Source: Acidobacteriota bacterium
GTDB taxonomy: Bacteria > Acidobacteriota > Terriglobia > Bryobacterales > Bryobacteraceae
Assembly: GCA_017304135.1 (NCBI GenBank)
Contig: JAFLBB010000033.1
Span: forward strand, 1-47,853
Reading direction: 5' to 3'
DNA length: 47,853 nucleotides
In this document: one piece after another, positions 24,965-33,865 of the stretch
Position numbering within the stretch: the first letter of the stretch is position 1
Layout: every line of letters starts with the position of its first letter
The notes under the pieces: generated by a model
What the model saw: only the letters and a program-made list of their open reading frames with translations
The model's database searches: none
What the model was told of the DNA's origin: nothing
Made by a program: the position numbers and the translations under genes

Positions 24965-25987
24965 CTATTCGGCGAGGGTGGCCTGGATGCGTTTGGGGTC
25001 GAGCTTGGTGACGCTGGTCTGGGCGGTGTTGTAGAGCCAGACGGCGCCGCCGGTGGCGCGGATGAGGCCGCCGCCGGGGCCCCAGAACTGCTGGAGCACC
25101 TTTTCGCTTTTGGCGTCGACGCGGGTGACGGGGAAGCCGGTGAGGGAGAGCCAGACGGCGCCCTCGCCCACGCTGACGTCGCCATCAGCGCCGGGGGTGC
25201 CGAGGTCAATGGTTTTGGTCACCTTGTCGGTTTTGGGATCGATGCGGTCGAGCTTGCCGTCCTTCTTGCAGTAGGCCCAGAGCGAGCCTTCACCGAAGGC
25301 AAGGGCGGTGGGCATGGGCTGGGTCTCGATGCGCTTGGTGACGAGGTTCGTCTTGGGGTCGATGCGGAGGACCTTGCCGATGTTGGGGCAGGCGCACCAG
25401 AGCGACGACTCGGCCGAGAGCAGGGCGTCGCAGCGTTCGGGCAGGCGGAGTTCGGCGACGACGCGGTTGGTTTTGGGGTCGATGCGGGAGAGCGTGGTGC
25501 GGGTATCGGTGAAGGCCCAGATGCTGTCGGCGGTGGCGGCGATGCCGAGGGTGACGTCGCCCGTGCCGGACTCGACGGTGGCGGTGATCTTGCCGGTCTT
25601 CGCGTCGAGGCGGGCGATGGTGTTCGTGCCGCAGTCGGGCACCCAGAGGGAGCCGAAGGCTTCGACGGCGCCGGCGCAGGGTTTGTTGAGGCCGCTGATG
25701 GAGTCGCCGAGTTTGGCTGCCTTGGCGTCGATGCGGGCGAGCGAGCCCTTGTCGCGCAGGGGGACCCAGAGGGTGGCTCCGGTGAGGCCGGGGCCGGGCT
25801 TGGCGCCGAGGTCGAGTTCGGCGTCGGACTTCAGGGACGAGTAGGGGATCTGGACGCCGGGGGTTTTGATGCCGGCACGGGGGGGAAGCGGGGCGCCTTT
25901 GGCCGGCTTCTTCTCCGCGGCAACTTCGGCTCCGGCCAACGCGGCGACGGAAGCCAGGACAAGCAGGGAAAGCAAGGAATATCGCAT
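24965..25987 (-). CDS. secreted beta-propeller protein (YVTN/Vgb-like), paralogue A
   Basis: This 340-residue protein has a Sec signal (residues 1-20, ending in ALAGAEVA), a basic linker with GIKTPGVQ and six or seven propeller blades with the repeated core of the type L-D-A-K-T-G-K-I-T-A-T or R-I-D-P-K-T-N. It is the first gene of a two-gene operon with paralogue B (25-base gap). The two share blade spacing and the KTPGVQ element but differ in many loops, so duplication is old. A -10-like TATACT lies 90 bases upstream. A possible function is surface ligand or redox-cofactor binding; nothing in the sequence decides it. Confidence 0.85.
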   Translation of the reverse strand: MRYSLLSLLVLASVAALAGAEVAAEKKPAKGAPLPPRAGIKTPGVQIPYSSLKSDAELDLGAKPGPGLTGATLWVPLRDKGSLARIDAKAAKLGDSISGLNKPCAGAVEAFGSLWVPDCGTNTIARLDAKTGKITATVESGTGDVTLGIAATADSIWAFTDTRTTLSRIDPKTNRVVAELRLPERCDALLSAESSLWCACPNIGKVLRIDPKTNLVTKRIETQPMPTALAFGEGSLWAYCKKDGKLDRIDPKTDKVTKTIDLGTPGADGDVSVGEGAVWLSLTGFPVTRVDAKSEKVLQQFWGPGGGLIRATGGAVWLYNTAQTSVTKLDPKRIQATLAE

Positions 25988-26562
25988 CGAACCATCCTGA
26001 AGGGGAGTGCAGTGGCGTCGAGGCTACTGGTGTCGCGGTCGTGGACAAAGGGGGCCGCGTGGCCCGGAACTTCCTCAGTATAGCCGCCGGGAGCGCGGAG
26101 GCGAAAGACGGAAATGCCTATGGGGCCGATTAGCGAGTTGGATAAGTCGGCGGGAACGGGAGGCGAACAGTTGGGTTCGTTTTGTCAAAAATGTGTTCCG
26201 GTGGGGGCGGGGGCGTGCCAGCCATGCGCCGGCGCAAGTCGGGCGCTCTCGACATGCCCATTGTGGCGCGGGCCTCTGGGGGCGAGCGGATGGAGCGGAG
26301 ATTTGTGTCGTGGCATCAGTGAGTTGGCGATTGCGATGGGCTGTGACCGCGGATTGGCTGTGGAGCGGTGTGGGCCAATTTCGTTGACAGGGTGAGCGGG
26401 AGCATGCTACATCTTGCTTCATAGCGCAGCGATCGCCTCGTGCCTTTGCGATGCTGGCGCTTTCCCCCGTCTGGTCACTCCCACGCCGCTCGTTTGGCGA
26501 CCTGTGTCACGGTTGCCGTTGTTGCGCTTTGCAGCGCTCGACCATAGTCTGTAAGGATCACC
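25988..26562 (+). other. 575-base intergenic region between divergent operons
   Basis: This is the longest stretch without a convincing gene. It holds the start region of the propeller operon on the left and of module 2 on the right. Short frames exist on both strands, but none shows a fold, a codon pattern like the neighbours or a good ribosome site. A perfect TTGACA lies at 26384-26389 without a good -10 at the right distance (TACATC at 18 bases). G-runs such as GGTGGGGGCGGGGG occur near 26200. No tRNA-like or riboswitch-like structure was recognised by eye. Confidence 0.5.
26077..26082 (-). promoter_or_regulatory. -10-like box of the propeller operon
   Basis: On the minus strand the sequence reads TATACT, five of six consensus bases, 89 bases before the ATG at 25987. 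The -35 position has a poor match (TTCGCC). Confidence 0.35.
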
Positions 26563-29500
26563 GTGGACGCACCCATGACGAGCATACGCCCTCTTTTACT
26601 CCTCACCCTGACCGTATTTCCGCTGACATTGCAGGCACAGCCTGGCGCGAACACGCCGGAATTTTTCGAGACCAAGGTGCGGCCGATTCTGGCCAACAAC
26701 TGCTATGGATGCCACACGGATTCGGCACTGGGCGGGCTGCGTGTAGACAGCGGCGAGGCGCTGCTGAAGGGCGGCAAAAAGGGGCCGGCGGTGGTGGCGG
26801 GCGATCCGGAGAAGAGCCCGCTGATTGAAGCGGTGCGGCACACGAATCCGAAGTTCAAGATGCCGATGGGCGGCAAGTTGAAAGACGAGGAAGTGAAGGC
26901 GCTGGAGGCGTGGGTAAAGGCGGGCGCGGTGTGGCCGAAGTCAGCCGAGCCGGTGAAGGCCGCGGCGGCGGATGGGAAGTATGTGATCCCGGAGGAGCGG
27001 CGGAAGTTCTGGTCGTTCCAACCGCTGAAGACGCCGGCGGCTCCGGCGGTGAAGGATGCCCGGTGGGCGCGCACGCAGATCGACAAATTTGTTTTGGCGA
27101 AGCTGGAGCAGGAGGGGCTGAAGCCGGTGCGGGCGGCGTCGAAGCGCGACCTGATCCGGCGGGCGTACCTGAACCTGACGGGGCTGCCGCCGAGCTACGA
27201 AGACATTCAGGCGTTTGAGAAAGACACGACGCCCCAAGCGTTCGAAAAGGTGGTGGACAAGCTGTTGGCTTCGCCTCAATACGGCGAGCGCTGGGGACGT
27301 TACTGGCTCGATGTGGCGCGTTTTGGCGAAGACGACTATCGCAGTCTGGACCCGATGCGGCGCGGCTACAACCCTTATCCGAACGCTCACATCTACCGCG
27401 ACTGGGTGATTCAGGCATTCAACGACGACGTGCCGTTCGATCAGTTTGTGAAGGCGCAGTTGGCGGGCGATTTAATGGCCGAGAAGCAGCGGCACAAGAC
27501 GCTGCCGGGAACGGGATTCCTGGGTCTGGGTCCGTGGTATTACGACAACGGCGCGGTGGAAGTGACGCGGGCCGATGAGCGGCATGACCGGGTAGACGTG
27601 GTGACGCGCGGCTTCCTGGGGCTGACGGTGGGCTGCGCGCGGTGTCACGACCACAAGTACGATCCGGTGCCGATGACCGACTACTACTCGCTGGCGGGCG
27701 TGTTCATGAATACGAGCTATCACGAGTATCCGATGGTGCCGGTGGAGGTGCGGGAGAAGTTCAAGGCGATCGAGGAAGAGGTGGAGCAGAAGAACAAAGT
27801 GCTGCGGGAGATGCAGACGAACCTGAGCGATCAGTTGTCGCAATCGCTGGCCTTCCAGACGGCGAACTATTTGCAGGGTGTGTGGGAGCTGACGGGGCCG
27901 AAGAAGACAGACAAGTTGATGGTGGTGGAGAACCGGAAGCTGGATTACGAGTTGCTGGACCGCTGGGTCGCCTACATGGCCAAGGAAACGGATAAGTACG
28001 AGTACAAGAAGCCGTGGCAGGCGTTGATGAAGAACGCCAAGGCGACGCCGGCGCAGGTGAAGAAGGAAGCCGAAGCCTTCCAGGAGCAGGTGGTGAAAAT
28101 CATGCTGGCCAAGAACGAACTGGCCGAGGAGAACGAGATCATCACGGCGAAGTCACTGGAAGGAACGAAGAAGAAGAAGCGGGCCAACAAGCCGAACGAG
28201 TTCATTACGAACGACGATTTCTGTCCGGGATGCGGGCTGCAGTTGAAGAACATGTCCGAAAGCGAGATGAGCTTCTGGACAGAGGTGTTCCAGCGGGAGT
28301 TGAGCGATTCCGACGATCCGAACGCGATGATGGGCGGCTTTGGCCGGATGGGCAAGCCGGGCGTGCTGATGTTCCGCGGCTGGAGTTTGGAGAGCCGTGT
28401 GGGCGGCGAGTCACAGGCGATGATGGCGAAGGTGAAAGAGGACATCGAGGCGGCGAAGAAGAAGCTGGAGCCGTATTATCCGTATTTGCATGGGGTGCGC
28501 GACGTGGAGAAGCCGGCCAATATTGCCGTGCACAAGCGCGGCGATCCGTTCAACCTGGGCGACGAGGTGCCGCGGCACTTCCTGACGGTGTTGTCGAAAG
28601 GCGAACCGAAGACCTTTTCGCAGGGCAGCGGGCGGATGGAGCTGGCCGAGGAGATTGCGAAGTCGCCGCTGGCGGCGCGTGTGTATGTGAACCGGCTGTG
28701 GAAGGGGCATTTCGGCACGGGGCTGGTGGACACGCCGAGCAACTTCGGGCTGACGGGGGAGAAGCCGGCGATACCGGAGTTGATGGAGTACCTGGCGAGC
28801 ACTTTCGTGGCCAACGGCATGTCGACGAAGAAGCTGCACAAGGAGATCATGCTGAGCTCGATGTACCAGTTGAGCGCGGACCCGGACAAGCTGGCGATGG
28901 AAAAAGACCCGGCCAACCGCTGGCACTGGCGGGCGAACCGGAAGCGGTTGGACGCCGAGCAGATTCGCGATTCGATCCTGTTCGCGGCAGGGAATCTGGA
29001 CGATTCCCTGGGTGGGCCTTCGGCCGAGCTGACGCCGTCGAACTACCGGCGCACGGTGTATGGGAAAGTGAGCCGCTACAAGCTGGACCAGTATCTGCAG
29101 CTTTGGGATTTCCCGAGCCCGAACATCAGTGCGGAGAAGCGTTTTGTGACGACGGTGCCGCTGCAGCGGCTGTTCCTGATGAACAGCGACTTTGTGCAGA
29201 TCGAAGCCGAGGAGCTGGCCAAGCGTGTGGCGGGGGAGGCCCACAACCGGGCGCGCATCCGCAAGTTGTATCAGATTCTGTTTGGGCGGCTGCCGGCCGA
29301 GCAGGAACTCGTGGCCGGCATCGAGTATCTGAAGAGCGAGCCGTTGCTGGAGTATGAAGAGGGAAAGAAGCGCCAGAACGAGGCCAAGCCGGGCAAGGAC
29401 GGGGGCAAGGAGAAGCCGGACGGGAGCTTACTGTCGGGTGATGCGAAGCCGGCCCCGGTGGACGCCAAGCCGGCCGTGGCGGAGGCCAAGGCGGGCGACG

Positions 29501-29709
29501 CAGAGAAGCCCGGTGAGGGCGGCGCGGGAGCGGGCGCGGACGCGGAGATGGAGCCCGCGGGCGCGGCGATGGGTATGGGCATGATGGGCGGTATGATGCC
29601 GGGCCGCGGGGGCGAGAAGAAGGCCGAGGAAGTGAAGTACGAGCCGTCGGCGTGGGGCCGCTATGCGAAGGTCCTGATCAGTTCCAGCGAGTTCATGTTT
29701 ATCAACTAG
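26563..29709 (+). CDS. PSCyt1-DUF1549-DUF1553 protein with unusual insertions (module 2)
   Basis: This is a 1048-residue exported protein. Domains in order: Sec signal (1-26); PSCyt1 cytochrome-like domain with C47-Y-G-C50-H51; DUF1549 (about 165-385) with C358-A-R-C361-H362; a Lys-rich helical stretch; an extra CPGC (C554, C557) not seen in module 1; DUF1553 (about 680-950); then a low-complexity tail of Lys, Ala, Gly, Pro and Met (about 925-1020) that interrupts the last DUF1553 segment before it resumes (WGRYAKVLISSSEF). Two CxxCH sites suggest two haems or metals. AAGGA lies 5 bases before GTG 26563; ATG 26575 is the alternative start. A DUF1501 gene follows after 18 bases. Confidence 0.9.
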   Translation: MDAPMTSIRPLLLLTLTVFPLTLQAQPGANTPEFFETKVRPILANNCYGCHTDSALGGLRVDSGEALLKGGKKGPAVVAGDPEKSPLIEAVRHTNPKFKMPMGGKLKDEEVKALEAWVKAGAVWPKSAEPVKAAAADGKYVIPEERRKFWSFQPLKTPAAPAVKDARWARTQIDKFVLAKLEQEGLKPVRAASKRDLIRRAYLNLTGLPPSYEDIQAFEKDTTPQAFEKVVDKLLASPQYGERWGRYWLDVARFGEDDYRSLDPMRRGYNPYPNAHIYRDWVIQAFNDDVPFDQFVKAQLAGDLMAEKQRHKTLPGTGFLGLGPWYYDNGAVEVTRADERHDRVDVVTRGFLGLTVGCARCHDHKYDPVPMTDYYSLAGVFMNTSYHEYPMVPVEVREKFKAIEEEVEQKNKVLREMQTNLSDQLSQSLAFQTANYLQGVWELTGPKKTDKLMVVENRKLDYELLDRWVAYMAKETDKYEYKKPWQALMKNAKATPAQVKKEAEAFQEQVVKIMLAKNELAEENEIITAKSLEGTKKKKRANKPNEFITNDDFCPGCGLQLKNMSESEMSFWTEVFQRELSDSDDPNAMMGGFGRMGKPGVLMFRGWSLESRVGGESQAMMAKVKEDIEAAKKKLEPYYPYLHGVRDVEKPANIAVHKRGDPFNLGDEVPRHFLTVLSKGEPKTFSQGSGRMELAEEIAKSPLAARVYVNRLWKGHFGTGLVDTPSNFGLTGEKPAIPELMEYLASTFVANGMSTKKLHKEIMLSSMYQLSADPDKLAMEKDPANRWHWRANRKRLDAEQIRDSILFAAGNLDDSLGGPSAELTPSNYRRTVYGKVSRYKLDQYLQLWDFPSPNISAEKRFVTTVPLQRLFLMNSDFVQIEAEELAKRVAGEAHNRARIRKLYQILFGRLPAEQELVAGIEYLKSEPLLEYEEGKKRQNEAKPGKDGGKEKPDGSLLSGDAKPAPVDAKPAVAEAKAGDAEKPGEGGAGAGADAEMEPAGAAMGMGMMGGMMPGRGGEKKAEEVKYEPSAWGRYAKVLISSSEFMFIN
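29340..29640 (+). repeat. low-complexity coding region (Lys/Ala/Gly/Met-rich)
   Basis: Within the module 2 protein, this stretch encodes repeated short units such as AKP, DAKPA, GAGAGA and MGMGMMGGMM. It disrupts the last part of DUF1553 and is absent from modules 1 and 3. It looks like a disordered linker or a lineage-specific expansion. Confidence 0.7.
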
Positions 29710-29727
29710 GAAAGCCAGGAGAGCAGA

Positions 29728-31236
29728 GTGAACCCACATAAAGCGAGCAATCCTCAAACCCGCCGCGAGGCGCTCCTGCGCATTGGCAACGGCTTCGGCT
29801 TCATGGCGTTTGCGAGCCAGTTGAGCCAGACGGTGGCGCGCGCGAACACGATTGGCGCCTCAGAGAAGGCGATGGGCGTGGCGACGCTCGATCATCCGCA
29901 GCGGGTGAAGCGCGTCATTTTCCTGTTCATGAACGGCGGCTGTTCGCATGTGGACAGCTTCGATCCGAAGCCGATGTTGGATAAATATGACGGCCAGCCG
30001 ATGCCGGGCGGGGAAGTGAAGACGGAGCGCAAGACGGGCGCGCTGATGAAGTCGCCGTTCACGTTCAAGAAGTACGGGAAGAGCGGGATTGAGTTGAGCG
30101 AACTGTGGCCGCATCTCGGAGGCGTGGCCGACGATATCTGTTTCATTCGCTCGGTGCACACGGAGATTCCGAACCATGAGCCGTCGTGCCTGATGATGAA
30201 CACGGGGGCCAACCAGGCGGGGCGGCCGTCGCTGGGCGCGTGGATGACTTACGGCCTGGGGACGGAGAACAAGAACCTTCCGGGGTACGTGGTGTTGTGT
30301 CCGGATGTGCCGACGACGGTGGGACCGCCGCTGTGGTCGAACGGGTTTTTGCCGGCGATCAACCAGGGCACCTACATTTCCGATAAAGCGGAGAGCGGGG
30401 CCGACGGCGCAGGCATGATGGCGATGGACGAGAAGAAGGACGACAAGGACAAAAAGGTTGTCATCGAGAAGTCGTTCGATCCGAAGAAGCTGATCAGCTA
30501 TGTGAGCAACCCGCGATTCTTCCTGCCGGAGCAGCGGCGGGAACTGGATTTGCTGGCGAAGCTGGAGAAGATGAATGGGACGACGGAGGACCCGCAGGTG
30601 GAGGCGGTGATCCAGTCGATGGAAGTCGCCTACCGCATGCAGACGGAAGCGCCGGAGGTGTTCGACATTCGCAAGGAGAGCGAGGCGACGCAGAAGTTGT
30701 ATGGGCCCGGGTCGACGGCGCGGGGGTGTTTGATGGCGGTGCGTTTGGCGGAGAAGGGCGTGCGGATGACGCAGGTTTACTACGCCAAGGGCGACCCGTG
30801 GGATGCGCATGGCGACATTCTGGGGCACAAGGTGAACGCGAAGAATAGCGACCAGCCGTTTGCGGCGGTGGTGAAGGACTTGAAGTCGCGCGGGCTGTGG
30901 GACGACACGCTGGTGGTGTGCGGTTCGGAGTTCGGGCGGACGCCGGTAAGGGAAGTGGGCGGCGGCGGAGAGCGCATCCGGCGCGGGCGCGACCACAATC
31001 CGTTTGGGTTCACGATGTGGCTGGCGGGCGGGGCGATCAAGGGCGGCATGACGTATGGCGCGACGGACGATTTTGGGTTTAAGGCAGTGGAGAAGCCGGT
31101 GCACGTGCACGATATTCACGCGACGATTCTGCACCTGATGGGCATTGACCACCTGAAGCTGACGTATCGCTACTCAGGGCGCGACTTCCGGCTGACGGAC
31201 GTGGCCGGGAATGTGCTGCACGAGATTTTGGCGTAG
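29728..31236 (+). CDS. DUF1501 protein, Tat-exported (module 2)
   Basis: This is a 502-residue protein with a twin-Arg leader ([13 protein letters not shown]). The start is GTG at 29728; AGGAGAG ends 4 bases before it. The conserved landmarks match module 1: [35 protein letters not shown] and GATDDFGF. A charged insertion (about residues 225-250, EKKDDKDKK) lies after the conserved [11 protein letters not shown] segment and is absent from modules 1 and 3. It is the partner of the preceding 1048-residue protein and the two likely form one transcript. Biochemical role unknown. Confidence 0.9.
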   Translation: MNPHKASNPQTRREALLRIGNGFGFMAFASQLSQTVARANTIGASEKAMGVATLDHPQRVKRVIFLFMNGGCSHVDSFDPKPMLDKYDGQPMPGGEVKTERKTGALMKSPFTFKKYGKSGIELSELWPHLGGVADDICFIRSVHTEIPNHEPSCLMMNTGANQAGRPSLGAWMTYGLGTENKNLPGYVVLCPDVPTTVGPPLWSNGFLPAINQGTYISDKAESGADGAGMMAMDEKKDDKDKKVVIEKSFDPKKLISYVSNPRFFLPEQRRELDLLAKLEKMNGTTEDPQVEAVIQSMEVAYRMQTEAPEVFDIRKESEATQKLYGPGSTARGCLMAVRLAEKGVRMTQVYYAKGDPWDAHGDILGHKVNAKNSDQPFAAVVKDLKSRGLWDDTLVVCGSEFGRTPVREVGGGGERIRRGRDHNPFGFTMWLAGGAIKGGMTYGATDDFGFKAVEKPVHVHDIHATILHLMGIDHLKLTYRYSGRDFRLTDVAGNVLHEILA

Positions 31237-31285
31237 GGCGGGACGCGGGTGCGCGGGCGCGCCGATGGCACTGCGGCGGCGTTGC

Positions 31286-31291
31286 TACCAT
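31286..31291 (+). promoter_or_regulatory. -10-like box at leaderless spacing (SDR gene)
   Basis: TACCAT ends 7 bases before the ATG at 31299. No Shine-Dalgarno sequence lies between, so transcription would begin at or near the A of the start codon. Confidence 0.4.
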
Positions 31292-31298
31292 TGGTCTG

Positions 31299-32075
31299 AT
31301 GATTGGCGACGAACTGTTCTCTCTTGATGGCGAAGTAGCGGTGGTGATTGGCGGCGGCGGTGTGCTGGCCGGGGCGATGGCGGAGGGCTTATCGGCCGCC
31401 GGAGCGAAGCTGGCGATTGCGGGCCGGACGCAGGAGCACGCCGATGAGCGCGCTCATTCGATCACGGCGGCGGGGCGCGAGGCGATCGGGCTGAAGTGCG
31501 ATGTGACGAGCAAGGCGGATTTGCAGCGCGTGCTCGACGCAGTGATGGAGCGCTTCGGCAAGGTGGACATCCTGATCAACGCGGCCGGTGTGAATTCGGC
31601 GACGCCGTTTTTCGACATCACCGAAGAGGAGTGGCACCGCATTCTCGACATTGATTTGACGGGCGTGTTTCTGGCCTGCCAGGTGTTTGGCAAGGCGATG
31701 GTGGATGCGGGGCGGGGCGGTTCGATCATCAACATCTCGTCGGCATCGGCGGGTCCGCCGCTGTCGCGCGTGTTCACGTATGGCGTGGCCAAGGGCGGCG
31801 TGAATCAGATCACGCAGTTTCTGGCGCGCGAGCTGGCGCCGAACAACATTCGCGTGAATGCGATTCTGCCGGGGTTCTTTCCGGCCGAACAGAACCGCAA
31901 GGTGTTGACGCCGGACCGCATTGCGAGCATCCTGGCGCATACGCCGATGAAGCGGTTTGGCGAGGCGGAGGAATTGGTGGGGGCGACGTTGTTCCTGGCG
32001 TCGAAGAAGGCCTCGTCGTTTGTGACGGGGACTGTGTTGCGCGTCGATGGCGGATTCCTCTCGATGACGATTTAG
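31299..32075 (+). CDS. SDR-family oxidoreductase, mannonate oxidoreductase-like
   Basis: This 258-residue NAD(P)-dependent short-chain dehydrogenase starts with a [16 protein letters not shown] glycine motif, continues with [12 protein letters not shown] and carries the catalytic Y161-x-x-x-K165 in YGVAKGG; S148-S149 in NISSASA supplies the Ser. The segment [18 protein letters not shown] and PLSRVF match SDR-type D-mannonate or fructuronate oxidoreductases, which reduce fructuronate in the hexuronate pathway. That assignment is by recall and not certain. It has no Shine-Dalgarno sequence but a TACCAT box 7 bases upstream. It stands between DUF1501 modules 2 and 3, 63 bases after module 2, and is not exported. 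Confidence 0.82.
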   Translation: MIGDELFSLDGEVAVVIGGGGVLAGAMAEGLSAAGAKLAIAGRTQEHADERAHSITAAGREAIGLKCDVTSKADLQRVLDAVMERFGKVDILINAAGVNSATPFFDITEEEWHRILDIDLTGVFLACQVFGKAMVDAGRGGSIINISSASAGPPLSRVFTYGVAKGGVNQITQFLARELAPNNIRVNAILPGFFPAEQNRKVLTPDRIASILAHTPMKRFGEAEELVGATLFLASKKASSFVTGTVLRVDGGFLSMTI

Positions 32076-32151
32076 CGGGGCCGCGGTTCCGGGCGCGTTT
32101 CCACCGCGGGCTTCGGGCGCGGCGTTTCCACCGCGAGGGGCAAAATCGCTG

Positions 32152-32157
32152 TATTCT
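32152..32157 (+). promoter_or_regulatory. -10-like box at leaderless spacing (module 3)
   Basis: TATTCT ends 7 bases before the ATG at 32165, with no Shine-Dalgarno sequence between. The spacing puts the transcription start at the A of the start codon. Confidence 0.4.
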
Positions 32158-32164
32158 CTCTTTA

Positions 32165-33859
32165 ATGCTCCCCGTGTTGTTGCTGCTGGCGGCGGTGTCG
32201 CTGCCGGCGGCTGAAGGCAATCTGATTGACCGCCACATCTTCGCGAAAGCGGAGCGGGATGGCGTGCCGGTGGCCGGGCCTGCCACTGACGCCGAGTTTC
32301 TGCGGCGGGTGCATCTCGACCTGACGGGGCGACTGCCCGATGCGGCCGAGGCGCGCCGGTTCGCCAACGACAACGATCCGGGCAAGCGCGAGAAGGCGAT
32401 CGACAAACTGTTCCCGCCGCTGCCAGTGAGCGGGATGCGGTCAGTTGACCAAGCGCCGTTTCTGGACCGCTGGACCTACTTCTTGAGCGACCTGTTCCGC
32501 AACGGGCAGTTGCTGCAAGAGGGCATCAACACGTTCTATGACTACATCTACAAGTCGCTCACGCTGAATGTTCCGTATGACGAGTTCGTGCGCGACATGG
32601 TGACGGCCTCGACGGTGTCGACGTGGACCGATGGGGCGGCCAACTTCGTGGCGCGGAGCCATGTGTTCGAAGGCGACGGCTACCAGATGAACCACGAGGA
32701 CACGGCCGATGAGATCGCCATCAACACGACGAAGCTGTTTCTCGGCGTGAACCTGGAGTGCATCAGTTGCCACGATGGGCGCAACCACTTGGAGAAGGTG
32801 AACCTGTGGCTGACGGCGCGGAAACGGGCCGAGATGTGGCGGCAGGCGAGCTTTTTTGGCAAGACGTTTGTCGACCCGAGCTATGGCCGGTTCCCGCATT
32901 TTCAGGTGAAGGACACGCGGAAGGGGTATGACCTGACGACGCGCAGCAGTTTGCGTCCGCCGCGCAATCCGAAGATGGATGTGACGCCCACGTTTTTGCT
33001 TACGGGCGAGCGGCCGCGGGACGGGGAGAACTGGCGGCAGGCGTATGCGCGGATGCTGACGGAGCATCCGCAGTTTGCGCGGGCGGCGGTGAATTTGGTG
33101 TGGGCGGAGTTGATGGGGCGGGGGATTGTGGACGGGCCGTTTGAGTTTGACCTGGCGCGGCAGGATCCGAAGAATCCGCCTCCGGCGCCGTGGACCGTGC
33201 AGCCCTCGCATCCGGAACTGCTGGAAGAGCTGGCGGCGGACTTTCGCGAGCACAAACATGATCTGCGGCGGTTGATGAAGCTGATTGTCAGCTCGCGTGC
33301 GTACCAGTTGTCGGGGCGGGCGCCGAAGGGTTGGAAGGCGACGTATGACTCGTATTTCACGCGGCGCGTTGTGCGCCGGATGTCGGCTGAGCAGGCGTGG
33401 GACGCGGTGGCGCAGACGGTGGGGGCGCCGCAGTCGTTCAAAGTGAGTTACGCCGATAAGAAGGCCGCCAGCATCGCGCAGACGCGTTCGCCGCAGGACA
33501 TCGATAAGACAGATAAGCCTCTGTTTCAGGTGTTGCAGTCGTTCGGGCAGTGCGACCGGTATGCGATTGAGGCGTCGCGCAAGCCGACGATGGTGCAGGC
33601 GGCGATTCTGATGAACGACCAGGTGGTGCGCGAGCGGTTGAAGGTGAACAAGGGCAACCGGCTGGAGGCGCTGCTGCGGGGCGAGCCGGCGAAGGCGAAC
33701 GGGGAGATTGTGGAGGAGCTGTACCTGGCGGCGCTGTCGCGGCTGCCGAGCGCGGAGGAGAAGAAGGCCGGGGTGGAACTGCTCGGCGAATACCGCGAGG
33801 CGGGCGCGGAGGACCTGGTGTGGGTCCTGGTGAACCGGCTGGATTTTCTCTTTTATTGA
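32165..33859 (+). CDS. DUF1549/DUF1553 protein, short form (module 3)
   Basis: This 564-residue protein is the shortest of the three. It has a Sec signal (1-16) and no PSCyt1 domain. The DUF1549 part (about 17-230) has LDLTGRLPDAAEA and C199-I-S-C202-H203 in CISCHDGRNHLEKV, where modules 1 and 2 have CARCHDHKYDP. It lacks the long charged linker. DUF1553 (about 290-560) shows NLVWAELMGRGIV and the AEQAWDAVAQTVG helix. The TATTCT box at leaderless spacing is its likely promoter. A DUF1501 gene follows after only 6 bases. It represents a diverged branch of the family. Confidence 0.87.
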   Translation: MLPVLLLLAAVSLPAAEGNLIDRHIFAKAERDGVPVAGPATDAEFLRRVHLDLTGRLPDAAEARRFANDNDPGKREKAIDKLFPPLPVSGMRSVDQAPFLDRWTYFLSDLFRNGQLLQEGINTFYDYIYKSLTLNVPYDEFVRDMVTASTVSTWTDGAANFVARSHVFEGDGYQMNHEDTADEIAINTTKLFLGVNLECISCHDGRNHLEKVNLWLTARKRAEMWRQASFFGKTFVDPSYGRFPHFQVKDTRKGYDLTTRSSLRPPRNPKMDVTPTFLLTGERPRDGENWRQAYARMLTEHPQFARAAVNLVWAELMGRGIVDGPFEFDLARQDPKNPPPAPWTVQPSHPELLEELAADFREHKHDLRRLMKLIVSSRAYQLSGRAPKGWKATYDSYFTRRVVRRMSAEQAWDAVAQTVGAPQSFKVSYADKKAASIAQTRSPQDIDKTDKPLFQVLQSFGQCDRYAIEASRKPTMVQAAILMNDQVVRERLKVNKGNRLEALLRGEPAKANGEIVEELYLAALSRLPSAEEKKAGVELLGEYREAGAEDLVWVLVNRLDFLFY

Positions 33860-33865
33860 GGACGG

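Noticed and set aside
24332..26083. 583-codon open frame on the plus strand
   Set aside because: Antisense to the two propeller genes, whose blades are clear on the minus strand.
26384..26389. Perfect TTGACA as a -35 box for module 2
   Set aside because: No matching -10 at 16-18 bases; TACATC is weak, and a start there would leave a leader of over 140 bases.
26114..26395. 93-residue Cys-containing frame in the long intergenic region
   Set aside because: No Shine-Dalgarno sequence, no fold, and composition unlike the neighbours; kept as non-coding.
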